NCBI GenBank assembly: GCA_905373085.1
Contig: CAJPRR010000054.1
Location: 1 to 12,840 of the forward strand
DNA from: an uncultured Selenomonas sp.
Lineage (GTDB): Bacteria; Bacillota; Negativicutes; Selenomonadales; Selenomonadaceae
Length of the DNA: 12,840 bases
Reading direction: 5' to 3'
The notes below the pieces were generated by a model, which searched no databases, was not told where the DNA came from, and worked only from the letters and a program-made list of their open reading frames with translations. Made by a program: the position numbers and the translations under genes. Numbering within the stretch: position 1 is the stretch's first letter; each line of letters opens with the position of its first letter. This document shows positions 12,796 to 12,840 of the stretch, one piece after another.

Positions 12796-12840
12796 TATAA
12801 TGTCTGTAACGGCATCATACGGAAGGGGGCTTTTCCTATG
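12796..12840 (+). promoter_or_regulatory. Promoter and ribosome site of the next gene
   Basis: An extended -10, TGA-TATAAT (12796-12801), has no clear -35. GGAAGGGGG at 12821-12829 is a good ribosome site, eight bases before an ATG at the window edge. 12691-12795 otherwise shows nothing I can name. Confidence 0.6.
12838..12840 (+). CDS. Start codon of a gene that continues past the window
   Basis: Only the ATG is inside the window. The call rests on the strong ribosome site and extended -10 box just upstream. Nothing can be said about the product. Confidence 0.5.

Noticed and set aside
12582..12818. 78-codon minus-strand frame upstream of the toxin
   Set aside because: It has no ribosome site, runs through the toxin promoter and the dispersed repeat, and its hydrophobic stretch is not supported by anything else. 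A decayed membrane peptide cannot be fully excluded.
1..12840. CRISPR array or insertion sequence
   Set aside because: No regularly spaced repeats with unique spacers and no transposase gene were seen.

Overview
The window looks like chromosome of a high-GC, Gram-negative member of the Firmicutes (Negativicutes, Selenomonas-like). This is an inference from three things: strong AGGAGG-type ribosome sites and near-consensus TTGACA-17-TATAAT promoters, an E. coli-style membrane-linked GlpABC dehydrogenase, and a glycerol kinase without the HPr-phosphorylated histidine loop of low-GC Gram-positives. No species call is possible from sequence alone.

Layout. 16-1832 (+): a DUF819 membrane protein followed closely by a HAD phosphatase. 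1833-2241: no protein gene, but a consensus promoter on the minus strand, a purine-rich leader and a 19-bp GAAA-capped hairpin that together look like an orphan non-coding RNA. 2242-3674 (-): a coiled-coil protein of unknown function, a Vsr repair endonuclease, and a decayed C5 cytosine methyltransferase that has lost its catalytic loop. 3801-4802 (+): a NdpA/YejK nucleoid-associated protein. 4868-5033 (+): a complete tRNA-Gln(CTG) unit with promoter and terminator. 5135-5455 (-): a small XRE-family regulator, divergent from the next operon.

5794-12312 (+) is a complete glycerol catabolic operon, glpA-glpB-glpC-glpK-glpF. GlpF admits glycerol, GlpK makes glycerol 3-phosphate, and GlpABC oxidises it to dihydroxyacetone phosphate, passing electrons toward the quinone pool. 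The glpA leader and the region before glpK share a GAAACGAAA motif that may be the operator of a DeoR/GlpR-type repressor encoded elsewhere.

12332-12634, just behind glpF, holds the most interesting locus. A 23-residue single-helix hydrophobic peptide gene on the minus strand and a short RNA on the plus strand converge on one shared bidirectional terminator. Each has its own promoter, and the peptide's Shine-Dalgarno sequence is buried in a hairpin. This architecture fits a type I toxin-antitoxin system of the Fst/TxpA kind. The two promoters and 5' leaders are inverted copies of each other, which differs from the direct repeats of the Fst par locus. The window ends at the promoter, ribosome site and start codon of another plus-strand gene.
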